Assembly (NCBI GenBank): GCA_030374805.1
Contig: JARGSG010000013.1
Span: 434,001-498,000, forward strand
Direction of reading: 5' to 3'
DNA length: 64,000 nucleotides
Origin: Gracilaria gracilis
Lineage: Eukaryota > Rhodophyta > Florideophyceae > Gracilariales > Gracilariaceae
Of this stretch, positions 1 to 11,555 are shown piece after piece (the stretch's first letter is position 1; the number at the start of each line of letters is the position of its first letter). The notes below the pieces were generated by a model. The model saw only the letters and a list, made by a program, of their open reading frames with translations, was not told the origin of the DNA and made no database searches. The translations under genes and the position numbers were made by a program.

Positions 1-155
1 GTGACTGCGGATTTTGGGAGGTTCTTTCTTCGTCACAAGTCATGGCCGTTTTGGCGAAGGTCAGTCAACAGAGTCAATTTGTAGTCAAATGAAGCTCCTC
101 AGTTATATAAAACGCCTCGTAACTTCAATAGCATTGAAGTATCTTTATTACATTG

Positions 156-2512
156 CTACGCATTAACCACGTGCTGTGCGACTTTCGTGACGGTATCACG
201 AAAGGCTACAGCTGTGGGATGCAGGAGAGAACTTTGCGGCATTCGAATGTGTTGCAGCTCACTTCTAACATATGCACGTATTATTTCCGTCATTTCAAGA
301 GTACCAGAGAGAACAGATTGTCTTTGGTTGCCCTCAACACGGCCGAGATTGCTAAATAAACGCTCTGCGGGAGCGGAAGAAGCCTGTCCGGACAGCACAG
401 CACGCGCAACGCAATTGAACGGAACTGGACTTATTAGACCCCGTTCGTTGTTCACATCTTTCCAGTACTGAAATGTAGTGTACGGCTCTCGTCTTCCAAC
501 ACTATCCAATTTAGCCATCATATCATTGTGAAACAGCCGAAATATAACCCTCAACTCTTCCTCTTTTGACGATAGCAAAGGTTCTAGCTCAACTGCCTCA
601 AGCACCACAGCACACCGAACCACCTCTTTATAATTCTCTCTTTCTTCTGCAGAGCAGTCTAAGAAGTCGAGATTGCCCTCGTTGACATCAAGGAGCGCTG
701 CGCAATGAAAGAGCAACATACGACGTGGTTTTCTGATAGACAGCGGTGGCGCACTTACCACTGAACTCTCCTCAAATAAAAGATCAGGTTCATCTCCAAA
801 CTCTTCACCGGGCCTCCATGCTGCAGCACTCGATGGGACCTGCTTTCAAAGATCCCCTAGCCGATGCAATATGCGTTCTGCTAATTGAACAGAAAGCTGC
901 TTGGAGTGTACCTTTAACAATTTGCACCGACGAGCTGCATCTGGAGCAGCATCTGCCTTCGCCGTACTCTGGCGACAACCGGGGGCGGAGAGAACACCAC
1001 TCCCATCTAATCCATTTATAATATCAGAACCAGAAGCTTCATTAGCGGAGAACGCCTGCATTTCATCGGCCATAATCAAAAGTGTTTCGTGAAGTTCTCG
1101 CAGCAACCGGGGGCTCGAGAAAGTGTCACTTTCTTATCTGCTTCCAGCATGGGCGCAACGCGGCGAACCTCTGCCAGAACGTAGATGAACGCAGCAAGTG
1201 TGTCAGTTTGGTTCTCTGAAAGCTGCGGTAGATCGCTTCCACTAATTTCCAACTCTTCGGCAACCTCTGAAATTGTATGAATACGGGTGAGATACGTTAG
1301 CATCGCTCCCAGTCTCGAGTGCAATCTTGTAGGTATATCCGTCTTTAGTTTTTTCAGTCGATCATTTGGAACACCCTCGTCTAATTGCTTCTGAAACAAG
1401 AGCTCTGACGCTTTTGAATGATGATTAAAATAAGACGTCACTTTGTTCACGTGATTCATGAACATCTGCCACGGAGTGCCATCAATAAACACATCGTTCA
1501 CGGCCAGAGCAATCGTATGAACAACACATCTTACAGAACCAACATAGTTCATTAGTAAATCAACCGCTAACGCCGTCGCGGCTTCGTTGTCACTTGTGGC
1601 TGTCGATACATTAATAGAATCACATCCTACTAACGGACTTTCACTAAGAACATTATCCATAATATCCCGCAGCTGCTCTGTGTTCTTTGACGCATCACCT
1701 ATATTCAATGTAGTTAACGGAAAACTTCGGATGCACCACTCTTCGTCAATAGAGTGCCATGTCATTCCTAGTATAGATACATCAAGAGCTGCACTCCACC
1801 CATCGACTGTAAGACTCCCAGTAACTGCAGCTGTCGCACCTGCCTTTAGTAGTTTGCAAACAGCCTGGTAGGTGTCAAAGAGGGCTTTGTCTAAAGAGGT
1901 TTTGCTCGAAAACACCGCTCGTGATCCAAACACGTCAATAAGACCCTGCAAAAGAGGTGATCCGATCCGACTCATCGGTGTTTCTGCTGCACAGGCAAAC
2001 AAAATTGAGCCAACTGTTTGCATCACTTTCCTCTCGGGAGTTGCTGCATCCACTTTCAGACTTCTCAGAGTGTTATGCGAGGCGTGTGAAGTGTTAAAGC
2101 GCAGCTTGTTTCTTTCCTGGACTTGTTCGACGCGATTTTTTTCCTTCAGAATAAAGGTCGCCAGTTCTGACGCTGTTGCATTCGATTTCGTTAACAAAAG
2201 TAGCCTTTGACGTGCTTTGCTGTGCTTCAAAACGTAATGGTCTATGATGTTGGATGTAGACATATTCTTGTTCAATGCACCTGTTGCGTTGCATATAGTG
2301 CATTTAAACTGCCCACGATGGCCTTCTTTTGTCATCGTTGCTGCGTGTGTACTCCATGCTGAGGTCTTGGTGCTAGAACCTCGCCCCCCCTTTTTTGTTC
2401 TGCGACGAAGTTGATGTTCTTTTTGTTTTGCAATAACTGCATGTGCTTTCACTTGCGTTGCGGATTGGCCGTCTTCAATTAGTGAGAGGGAGTCAAATTT
2501 GGTTGTGGACAT
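156..2512 (-). pseudogene. hAT transposase with BED zinc finger and C-terminal dimerisation domain, frame-broken
   Basis: The reading frame begins at ATG 2512. Its first 478 codons (to 1076) contain a basic N-terminus, then a BED-type zinc finger (CTIC, about 30 residues, then H-x4-H at 2230-2310). The RNase H-like core follows, with TVDGWS, TSDNEAA and RCVVHTIALAV (about 1500-1830), which matches the first catalytic Asp region and the H-x-L box of hAT transposases. Coding continues in other frames at 846-1106 and 156-761. The last piece holds the hATC dimerisation motif (SSAPAERLFSNLG, then RQSVLSGTLEMTEII) at 300-400. Family knowledge: such enzymes cut and paste the element in the nucleus. 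The frame changes near 1080 and 800 could be introns, but no clean splice pairs were identified, so I read it as a decayed gene. Confidence 0.75.
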
Positions 2513-2834
2513 TGTGGATTACCATAAAAGGTATGAAGACGGGAGGGGCTTGACAGGATTGCTGCGCAGAGTTCGGCGCAAAATCCGGCCGTTTGGAAGC
2601 TACTCTTGGAAGCAACTCTTGGAAGCGTTTGATCTGCGAAGTTTGCAGTGCGAACGTTCAGCCGCTGATACTAGATTGACAGTCGCTGAGCTTCAGCGTT
2701 TTTCAATCTGGTATTGTGTGGTAAAGCCACAATAATGTTGGGTCTTTGGTAGAAAGATCCCGATTGAGGGACGTACACGTTGCCAGAAGTGCTACGAAAC
2801 ACTACAGATGGTATACGTGTCTAGATGACTGACT

Positions 2835-2915
2835 TTTGTATCAGAACTGAAGTCAGTCAGTCAAATGCCGCCCATTTCTACTCAAAGTCAGTCAGTCACA
2901 AATACGGGTTTGGTT
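2835..2915. repeat. hAT right end with tandem GTCA subterminal repeats
   Basis: GACTGACT/AGTCAGTCAGTCA motifs occur several times (2836, 2866, 2893) and lead into ACAAATACGGG. The same arrangement, with the same spacing style, is found at 5947-6063. Subterminal repeats of this kind are usually transposase binding sites in hAT elements; that role is inferred here. Confidence 0.6.
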
Positions 2916-3630
2916 TAGCTACGTTATCTAACTTTCTATATTTGTTTTGAATTGGACCCCATGTAGTCGATCACTACTTAGTGGGAATCCACTTCAACTG
3001 AGGCAAACCACCCGTCATATTGTTTCGTAATCTACTACTACATGTCCACAAAACTGAACTTATCGCGTCCAATAGGTAGCGTATCCAAACGAGGGGCTTT
3101 TCCCGCGCTTCCCAGTGCTACTTAAAGTACAATCTCACAACTCTAGCTTTCCGAGACAGCTTGGGTGGAGCATCTTTTACAGTGCATCACGCTTACAGCG
3201 GTAGCGTACAGGTGTGTTTTCAAGAACCAGGCCTCACTTGAACCGACGACCCCTGTATCTGGGCCCATAACCATAAACACAGCTGAGCAACTCCGGCGCT
3301 CTCTGCGCTGGTTGCCTGCACGTGTCACTCATCTTTTATACCAACACACAAATCTTAGAAGCAGGCGATCAATCCACGGTCCGAGCCTTGCTCCCGTGCA
3401 CAACGAGCATCGCTCCCCACTCTCCATTACACAAAGCACACAGACATCTCATTAACAACAACAACAACACCGCGAAACGCAAGAAATTTGGCTAGACCTG
3501 TGGCGTCAAGCTAAAGCAGAGTCCGGTAACGAATCAAGTACAACATCTAATATCTAATAACTACACTCTCAACACCCAAGCGAACAACCTACAACGCACT
3601 GGCTCAATTGCAGAGTACATTGGCCAACAC
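2916..3630. other. Intergenic; possible degraded copia leader
   Basis: No gene is supported. The stretch 3430-3480 is rich in ACA/AAC triplets, and the sequence leads into the copia gag remnant. It may hold a degraded 5' LTR and leader, but I could not define LTR ends. Confidence 0.3.
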
Positions 3631-5327
3631 ATGGCTATTCGTGGAAAGCAGGTCCTTGCTGGAACACCCGGCATCGCAGATGAACGCGTCACGGTCAATT
3701 ACATATTACACAGCTTAGTGCCGGATGAGCGCTACTCTGAACGCGCAATCTCGATGATGCTTGACAACCCGCCGCTCACAATTCGGGACGCCCAACAGCG
3801 TCTGGAGCAATATGAAAACCTAATGATCCGCCAACCACCGAGAGCTCTCGGACGGACATTTGCAGCTCCTCATTACTCACGCCCTTCCCGCGGCTCCTCA
3901 CCCCGGGGTGGGCGCGGCCGAAGGCGTGGCCGATATGGTGGCTCTGGTAATCGACACTTACGAAACGCAATTGAAGACCTCATGAAGAAATTTGACACCC
4001 TACACTCCAACCGCGCGCGACGTGGTCGCGCTGGTACCTCGGCCAAGCAGGCGACTTCCACACCCGCCGAGATCACTGAAGAAATCTTAACAGCGATGCA
4101 GGCACTCGACAACCTCCCTGCCACCGAGGACCATGCCGGCACGCAACGTACGTACATTCTTGACTCGGCCGCTCACCCAACAATTATATCTCACCGAACC
4201 GGCAACGAGACTAACCTACGTCACCCTATCCGTACCGAAACGGCTTCCCCCCACCTATTACAGACGACGAAGACAAAAACACTACGCCTGATCAGTGAAA
4301 AAGACACAGAGATCAGTAAACCGACTTTAATCAATTAAAATGTCCAAGGCAATCTCCTGTCTGTCAACGCATTGACTCAACAATTCGGACCGGTCATATT
4401 CACTCTCACAATGGCTTACATCCTAAGCCGGGCACTCCATATTAAACTCCTTGGCGCGGCATCATGGCGCAACAACTGCTACACTTCTAAATCTCAAGAC
4501 TCCGCTAAGCGCCGCCAGACGCACTCATTCCGAAACTGCGTCGACGCAGATTCCCATCACGACAAAGCACGCACCGAATCTTCCTGCTCCACTTCCCCAC
4601 ACAAGCCGTCGCGGAGTCTCGCAATCCACACGAAACATGCCCCAGAAACCCTCGTTCAGACCACAACCACTTGCGCTTGTCCCACTTCCGCCCAGACACA
4701 CACCTCCATCGGACGCAGAGCTGCACAGATGGCACCTCATCTACAACCATGCGCCGCCGGCGAAACTCGCCAAACTCGCTTCCCTTAAACTCATCCCCGA
4801 TCAGTGACTGCGTCACGTAAGCAGTCGTACGATCACTTGCAGTGGATGCAAGCAAGGCCGATTAAAACGGAGCCCACACCGAAGGACAACGCACCGCTAT
4901 AGCCAAGGCAAAGTTATAACCTCCGACACTTGCGGTCCCATGCCTCACATATCGGTACAACACAACCGCTACTTCACCACTTTTATAGAGCTACATAGCC
5001 GCTACCTGTACCTCCACTTCATCCGTACACGCCAAGGACTCCCTCACATACTACCAATCATCCTCCAGTTCTTCCGCAACGCAACAGTCACCTCACCCAC
5101 GCTGTTTCTATCCGACAATGCCAAAGAGTTCCTCAGCAAGGCCATGCGCTCCATTTTTCGACGACACGGAACCTTGCAAATTACATCAACCGCGTACACG
5201 CTGCAGCAAAACGCCATTGCCGAACGAATCAACCAAACGTTATGCTCTGTTGCCCGTGCCAATATAATCCATAGTCGCCTAGGCGACGAACACTGGGAGG
5301 ACGCCATCCGTGACACTGCATATAAGT
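3631..5327 (+). pseudogene. Ty1/copia gag-protease-integrase remnant, cut off by a hAT insertion
   Basis: Three reading frames follow one another. At 3631-4338 a gag-like region carries an Arg/Gly-rich stretch (GRGRRRGRYGG) and ends near a protease-like YILDSAAH, the copia counterpart of DSGA. At 4451-4807 a GAG-pre-integrase piece contains LHRWHLIYNHA, matching the W-H-x-x-x-x-H type motif. At 4940-5327 the integrase core follows, with LFLSDNAKEFLS (second catalytic Asp) and a later NAIAERINQTL that supplies the Glu region. Coding stops abruptly at the left end of the element at 5328. No copia reverse transcriptase is recognisable beyond 6063. The element is dead from frameshifts as well as the insertion. 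Confidence 0.65.
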
Positions 5328-6063
5328 CAGGGGCGTATTTCTGACTGACTAAATGGGGGTACCCCAAAGTCACTAGTCATTAGTTTATTACGGCAGTCAG
5401 TCAGATTTAGTCATGATCTAGTCATCAAGTATATCACAAGAACTGTAGCGCATTTGGCACCATTGGGAGCATGATCTCTTTTTGGATATATCTCGAGCCA
5501 CTTTGAGAACAGTTTGACGAAAAGGCAGAGGCAGTCGGATGCAAAACAGTGCCTTGTTGGTTTGCTCACGGACAAGCTTTTTCGCAATAGTGCTTTCTCT
5601 GGGACACTGGGTGGAGTTTGCAGTAATCTCTTCAACGATGTTGTCTACCTGATGCTTGGCGTCTCTCCTAAGAGTGAGGGAAGTGATGAGGCCTTTCGTT
5701 TGGTCACTGAAACGATCGGTGAGACAAAAAAATGGTAGGAATGAAGCCAGGAAAGATGCCTGATCAAAAGGTGCCTTTGATGTTCGCAAGGAATGTAGCT
5801 TTTTTACTTGCCGCCGTCGTCGAAAGCTTTGCTAGAAAGACATCTAAACTTTTAAGCAGAGTCTTGACTAGTACTGACTTCTTGCCGTCGATTGTGGTAT
5901 GCTTTGAACAGTGTCACGGCGCGTTTTTTGTTTCATATCTGTGTATATAGTCAGTCATCGCGTTCAATGACTAGAATGACTGACTAGATATAAAGAGGAC
6001 GAGTCAGTCAGTCAATGTCATTCATAATTGTAGGGAAGTCAGTCAGTCATAAATACGGCCCTG
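5328..6063. mobile_element. Non-autonomous hAT element (736 bp)
   Basis: The left end reads CAGGGGCGTATTTCTGACTG and the right end is the near inverted complement (CAGTCATAAATACGGCCCTG). Both carry GTCA/GACT subterminal repeats like those of the hAT at 1-2915. The terminal CAGGG is characteristic of hAT. The 8-bp flanks (ATATAAGT and GATAGACC) do not match, so the insertion may have suffered a later deletion. It interrupts the copia integrase. A 123-codon minus ORF at 5418-5789 has no recognisable domain and is probably chance. Confidence 0.65.
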
Positions 6064-6611
6064 GATAGACCTTGTCCATCTACATCAGCACAGTGGACGG
6101 CGGTGTCGTACATTGCTCCCAGCGACAAATCGCCTACTCCACTTTTGTACTCGTACTTAGAGAGAGAACGATTTCGTATGCCCAATGCGGGCAGCAGCAC
6201 CGGGCGGTCAACAAAAGCTTCGTAAATATCCACAGTGACTCCATTGATACTGAATCCACTTACGACGGCGGCGGCAGTGTACAAGCAAGCGGCAATGGTC
6301 ATTGCAAATCCCACACTGGATCTTACAACGACACCGGTCTCTACGCCAAGGATACTAATGACGCCCAGCTGTAGGCAGCGCCGTTGATCGTAGAGAGAGT
6401 GGAGATGATACCATGGCATAAAGCAAGCTATTGCCTGTAATAAGATGTAGAAAAGAAGGAAATCGAAGAGAAATATGTGGACACCGCTGACGATACGAGA
6501 CTCGATGCCGACAAGTCGAACGGAAAGGAATGGGGACATGACGAGCTTGAAAGGGGGGCAATTGGAAAGGAGAAGTGAAAGCCGCAGAGAAGACCCGAGG
6601 CGGAGTGCCAT
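6039..6611 (-). CDS. Unrecognised hydrophobic ORF (190 aa), doubtful
   Basis: The frame is open from ATG 6611 to 6039 and ends inside the adjoining hAT end. The product is hydrophobic, with candidate membrane segments near residues 45-65 (FLFDFLLFYILLQAIACF) and 95-120 (VVVRSSVGFAMTIAACLYTAAAV by composition). I do not recognise a family. Because the last 25 bases overlap the hAT terminus, the original C-terminus, if this was a gene, has been lost. It could be a host exon, part of a transposon, or a chance ORF. Confidence 0.2.
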   Translation of the reverse strand: MALRLGSSLRLSLLLSNCPPFKLVMSPFLSVRLVGIESRIVSGVHIFLFDFLLFYILLQAIACFMPWYHLHSLYDQRRCLQLGVISILGVETGVVVRSSVGFAMTIAACLYTAAAVVSGFSINGVTVDIYEAFVDRPVLLPALGIRNRSLSKYEYKSGVGDLSLGAMYDTAVHCADVDGQGLSRAVFMTD

Positions 6612-6619
6612 CGGGATGT

Positions 6620-7275
6620 GCTCTCACCGGAGCCGAGAGCGTTATGGAGCCGAAAGCGTTGTGCGCATGTTGCACGGCATACCTTCGGAAGCCCTCTTTA
6701 CAGCACGTAACTGTGTCATACATGAGGCATTCACTGTTGACATGCGTCGGCCCTCATGCACGGCGAGAATGCCTCATACAAAATTTCCTCATACATGTTC
6801 CCGTCTTTGTATGAAGTCAATACTATCCATATGCTCAGGGTGACAATTTTTTGGTGACCCGAGCTCTGGCTGCACTTTGGGTGACTCGGTGGGCGCAGCG
6901 GAAAGAACCGAGTTTCAATATGTTCACAAATAGTCTTTGTCTTTCGTTTTTTTAACTATGATGGACAAAATATCAAAAAAAGGCTCATCATAATTTGCAT
7001 TATCCCGCAGAAGCAGTGCAAACATCAATTTGGTCCTTCACAAACAGTAATCGCAAAGCTCCTACTGGGGTGAAAACCCCGGCAATTAGCGGCAATTAGC
7101 TCAATATTCCAAGCCAATTCTGGCAAATTCAGCTAGAACAGCAGCAAAGACTCGTGTGCTGACCATCCACCATAATTGCTAAGATACTGTCAATTCATGA
7201 AGATTATACATAGAATACTCAGATTTCAATCAAACACAGTATTAATACTCAATATTTTTCTTAAAAAATTAAACA
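6620..7275. other. Intergenic, AT-rich, no gene seen
   Basis: Short ORFs only. The second half (6940-7275) is AT-rich and leads directly into the gypsy-1 5' LTR. A 13-base direct repeat (GGCAATTAGC twice) occurs near 7081-7100. Nothing else is supported. Confidence 0.4.
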
Positions 7276-7922
7276 AGTGAGACACGGTGAGTCAAGGAGG
7301 TTATCACAGCATTGCTGGCATTTTAAATATTTATTAGATAATATTTGCCTAATTGAGGGAGGTTTCTACACACTTTATAGTGCCAGGACACCATGGCCCT
7401 TCCACTCAGTAAATACCGAGAACTATGGTTTGCTGCATACTTTTTCGCCTTCGTCCGTACTCTACTCTTCCTTGGAGGGATACCTCGTTGCTAACTGGCT
7501 GTCTATCCCTTTGCGTCACCTTAACAAACCCATTCCTGGGAGTATTAACCAACTATTGTTGTTGTTCTTGCCCTCGTATAAGGTGTTCTCCGGCTTTACC
7601 GTTTTCATTGGTCACTCTCGTCACTCTCCTGTCTTTTCCCGTTTCTTTTGGTGTGTTTCCCGCGACCTGCTGCCTGTGCTGACACCGCGTCGCACTCGAC
7701 ACACTGTAGACATTTTGCCTCCTTGGAGGAAAACACGTACGCGCCGCTCGCGTGGAGTACCTTCTTGTCTCACCTTTCTACGCTATTCGTGAAGGGTTGA
7801 CCTCGGTCTTACACCTGACATAGTCGTGTCATCCCTGGAAGGATTCTACTGCGGGGTCTGCCTCGAAAGAGAAAGATCCGGACGTCTTCTGGTGTTTTCC
7901 AGCTTGAGTGCATTGCACTACA
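7276..7922 (+). repeat. gypsy-1 5' LTR
   Basis: It begins near TGAGACACGG and ends TTGCACTACA. The start (7276-7400) matches 18425-18560, and 7400-7922 matches 20721-21216, including a shared stretch about GGTGTTCTCCGGCTTT and the shared terminus. The exact first base is uncertain by 2-3 positions. Confidence 0.75.
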
Positions 7923-8415
7923 AAGTGGTCTCTTAATCTACAAGATTACACTTGTGTTTGTGTGCTTTTCCTCTCTTGAGGTGATTTCTACATTTATTAC
8001 AGAACATTCCGTGTTCTCCTGTTGAACGGTTTTACCGATGTCTCGGAAGCCATCTGGGCCGAGCCGGCGGTTACCCGCAGCCGCTTCCATGATGGTGGGG
8101 ATGTTCCCGATGATCGGGTGATTTCTAGGATACTGATTCGGGCAAGTTCAACCCTTTCCGGGAAGGTCATTTCGAGGACTTCGAGCCAACACCGGTAATC
8201 CCGGGACCTTCCAGTGCCTCGTTTCCCAGATCTCGGCACGTTGCCAGGTCTGCTCCAGTTGCTACTGGTCTGCCTCTGGCGTCCCAGCCAGCCGCCGCTG
8301 TTGCAAAATCGCTACCTCGCAGTGAGGCTGCCAACATTCTGCAGGGTAATTCCCTGGAGTACCAGGTTCGCACTTTGCATTCCGCTCAGTAGGGGAGTTC
8401 CGTGCCCTCCGCGAG
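7923..8415 (+). other. gypsy-1 leader and start of gag
   Basis: The primer-binding site should lie just after 7922, but I could not match one confidently. Gag-like coding probably begins near 8038 and shifts frame near 8385, before the clear gag frame at 8416. Confidence 0.4.
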
Positions 8416-10437
8416 ATGGTCGAGGGAGTCTCTGCGAAGGACGTTGCTGAAGACATCCATATTCTACGGTCTGATGTCAACAAATTGTTGGAGTGTTTGG
8501 GTTCGCTCACCGCCTTCGCAGAAGGGATTGAGAAGCGTTTCAATCGCGTCCGTGCCCGCCTGGAGACGTTGGAGCAGACCATCTTCATGGATGGTCACTC
8601 TCCGGACGACCCGGTTGCTGCTATGTCACAACGCGAACAGCACCCTAGACAGGGCAAAGACCGCTGCAGGCGGAAACCCAAACGCCGAAACTACGATTCG
8701 GATTCATCGACTTCGTTGGAATCTTACCTGAGTAGCTCGGACAGGTCTATCTCGTCAGACTCTGAGTCGGAAGATGATCGCCGAGAGCGCTCTTCCCGCT
8801 CTAAGCGGTCGTCAGCCACCCATGGTGTTGTCAGGTCCCGTTCGAAGAGCAGAAGGCACTCCGGACTGCGGGAATTGAAACGTACGAATAGGATGTACCG
8901 AAAGTTACTTTCGTACCGATACTATCGGCTGGAGGATTCATCACTGGATCGCACACCCCTTGGAACGGGCAAGGTGAAAGATTGCATTAAGCGAATGCAA
9001 CTTTCGCTGAGGAACCAGAACTTTTCTGGAGATGACCCAATTATGGTGTTGGATTTCCTCGCCCGCTTTGTCGCGGAAGCCGATATACCGGGATGAACGA
9101 AGGACAAGCCTACGTGGCGCTGCCGTACCTTTTACGAGGAGTGACCGAAGACCAATTTCACTTTGTAAGAGGTTCCCCAGGCAAAACTTTCCGTCATTGA
9201 CATCTCAATATATTTTCAGCATGTCAGGCTTTTTTCTTAAATGTTCAAGGCAATTTCAACGCATCAATTTTTTCAAAAACAATTAAGTCATGATATCTTC
9301 ATTGGATTTTGACGCAATGAAAACTTAATGACTTTGGACTTGTTCCAATGAACAAAAGAGGGCAAACCAGTGAAAATCTGACGAATACCGATTGCAATTT
9401 GATTGCACGAGTTTTCGCTGGGTTCATCTAGGGCCTCCGAAGAAGGGATGACGTGCTGGCCGGAAGCCGTCCAGTACCTCTTGAGTTCATACGCGACGAA
9501 TGATGCCATTCAGTCCGCGATCCTTGTATTGAGGGATACCCGACAGCGCTCCGGAGAGGTCGAAACCCAGTACTCGGTGCGCGTTCACAAGGCTTTCCAC
9601 CGCTGTCGTAATGTCTACCCCGATGGGGAACGTTGTACGATGTTTATTGATGGGTTCGATCCAGACATCAAGACACTCGTCGCCCGTCGTCGGGAGAATA
9701 AGCCCAAGATAACTTATCTTGATCTGGTCCAAGACGCACGTGTGGAAGGTGATGCACTGCGTGCACGTGTCCCTCATCAGAGGTCTAAGTCCGCTAAAGC
9801 GTTGGTGATGGAGGCCCCCTCTCCATCTTTTTCGCTTATCGCGAATGAACGCCCTCAACAGGGATAGGATACGGTGCACTTTTCTCACGACGAGGTCGGC
9901 TCAGTTCCTACATCGGAACTACCAACCACGACGGATAATTGTTTCGCGACCGCACAAGAAGAGCCCCTCTTCTATGCGCACGGTACTCGTGCCCACGCGG
10001 CGCGGATTCCGTATTCGAACGGAGTTTCTCGTTATCAACGGCCTGGATGGAAGGATACCCGCCCTGAGGTTCGATTCGCAGAAGTTCGGAATGGTAACGT
10101 GAGCCTCGAAGGTAATTTGCCACTTGTGCTATACACATGGGCACACTTCGCCTCAGTGTCTCCTCTCGATAAGGGAATTGCCAAAGGTAGTGGTCAATTA
10201 CGAGGCACTCACTCCCGAGGAGAAGCGAGCCGCTCCAGTCGCATCGTATATGCGCTCAAAGACGGACTTTTCAAACGTCATTCCGCAATCGCGGCCTTAC
10301 CCGACAACACCGGTTGTCCCTGCTCCGCAGGTTTTGATCCAAACGCCACTCGCGTGGCGAACCCTCATCGAGGAGCCCATGTCCTCGTCGTCGAGGAGCC
10401 TGAGATGCCGCCGCAGGCGGAAGATCAGGAAAACTGA
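8416..10437 (+). pseudogene. gypsy-1 gag with CCHC zinc knuckle, frame-broken
   Basis: The first open piece (8416-9096) starts with a helical/coiled region, followed by an Arg/Ser-rich charged stretch (about residues 75-150) and a capsid-like segment. A frameshift at 9096 moves coding to the next frame (YVALPYLLRG) until about 9180, where an AT-rich insertion interrupts it. The capsid resumes at about 9400-9867, with a C-terminal retrotransposon-gag-like region (VETQYSVRVHKAF, FIDGFDPDIK). A canonical zinc knuckle, C-HL-C-YTHG-H-TSPQ-C, is encoded at 10118-10159. Gag packages the element RNA into cytoplasmic particles. Several frameshifts make it non-functional as it stands. Confidence 0.7.
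9180..9400. other. AT-rich insertion inside gypsy-1 gag
   Basis: About 220 bp of strongly AT-rich sequence separates two gag pieces that are otherwise adjacent in the family. It has no coding sense in the gag frame. A short non-autonomous element or filler DNA is possible; clear inverted termini were not found. Confidence 0.35.
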
Positions 10438-10484
10438 AAAAGAGAGTCTCCCCTCAAGGAGAGGGGTCCTCATAGTCGAAGCTG

Positions 10485-11100
10485 TTGACTCCAGAGGCGT
10501 CATTGCCTCGCTCCCCGGTGAAAATCTTATCAAGAAGTGGCGCTGACGCGGATCCAGAACACTTTGGTGTTCTGCGTCGACCGTGGATAAGGATAAAGAA
10601 TAACCGGATCCTGGATAGAATCATGGTGATGGCCAAGCGTAACTATAAGGTATACGCTGATCTTGGCCTCAACCCCCAGTTTTTGATCAGATATCGAACT
10701 GTCCTGGATACAGGTGCTGGCCCGAACTTTATCGTGGAATCTCTATTGCCCCCGCAATTGTGGTCTCGTATCCGTCTTGACACGGTCCCCGAAGTCGCTG
10801 AAGCGAACAGTAACCCGTTGAAAATGGTGGGAGTCATAGACTTGGTCGTACGACTGGGCACCTCGGTGGTGAAGTTCGACTTTATTGTTTGTCGGTCTTT
10901 GGCTACACCAGTTTTACTGGGATTTGATTACTGCGACAGGTTTATCGATGCAATCCGGCCCGGCCTAAGGCGTGTAGAAGTGAACGACGGATCATCTATT
11001 TCGATTTGTCCGCCGCCCTCTGAGACCCGCTTCGAAGAAGCAGTTCCCACCGCCTGCTGCGCAGGGAACCGCCACCCGCATCGCGGGGATCCACGACGCT
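10485..11100 (+). pseudogene. gypsy-1 aspartic protease region
   Basis: The open frame from 10485 to 11288 contains TVLDTGAGPNFI (10698-10735), the retropepsin D-T-G-A active site, and about 70 residues later ATPVLLGFDYCDRF, the conserved hydrophobic-G-D flap partner of Ty3/gypsy proteases. The remainder of the frame after about 11050 has no recognisable domain and probably follows a frameshift. The enzyme would process the Gag-Pol polyprotein. Confidence 0.65.
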
Positions 11101-11555
11101 ACGCGTTGCAAAATCGTTTTCTATACCGCCGGAATCCCTGGTCATGGTGCAAGTCAGTTTCCGTCAACACGGTTTTCGGGTTATTCAGCCTTTATTCTCG
11201 TTGTACGAGCGATGCCAACTTTCCATTGCAAATGGAGCTGTGCAGATTTTACCGGATGCTTTGTTCCGTGTATTGGTTGCAAAACTGAGCACCAAACCCC
11301 ATTATTTGGTAGAGAACCAAGTGATTGGATCAGTCGCCCGCACCCGCTCGCAATGCTCCCGACGCGGATGACTGGTGCCGATGTTCTCGGTTGTGGTTTC
11401 CTCTACAGAGGTTAATAACACGGAGAGCCCGGATGTACAGTCTAAGGGGGGAAGACACTACCCTTTCACCGGAGAAGTCGCCGAATGATTGGGATTCACA
11501 ACCTGTTTCCGACACAGGACAGCGTGGCCCCACGAGCTAGGACCTACTTGAACCG

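Larger units (their letters stand above)
1..2915 (-). mobile_element. hAT-superfamily DNA transposon, left end at or beyond the window edge
   Basis: This element is defined by the hAT transposase remnant at 156-2512 (minus) and by a right-hand subterminal block at about 2835-2915, rich in GTCAGTCA, that ends in AAATACGGGTTTGG. A very similar end closes the short non-autonomous element at 5328-6063, whose terminal CAGGG is typical of hAT elements. The left end is not clear: GTCA-type motifs occur at 60-90, so the terminus lies near or just before position 1. No target duplication can be checked because one flank is missing. Confidence 0.65.
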
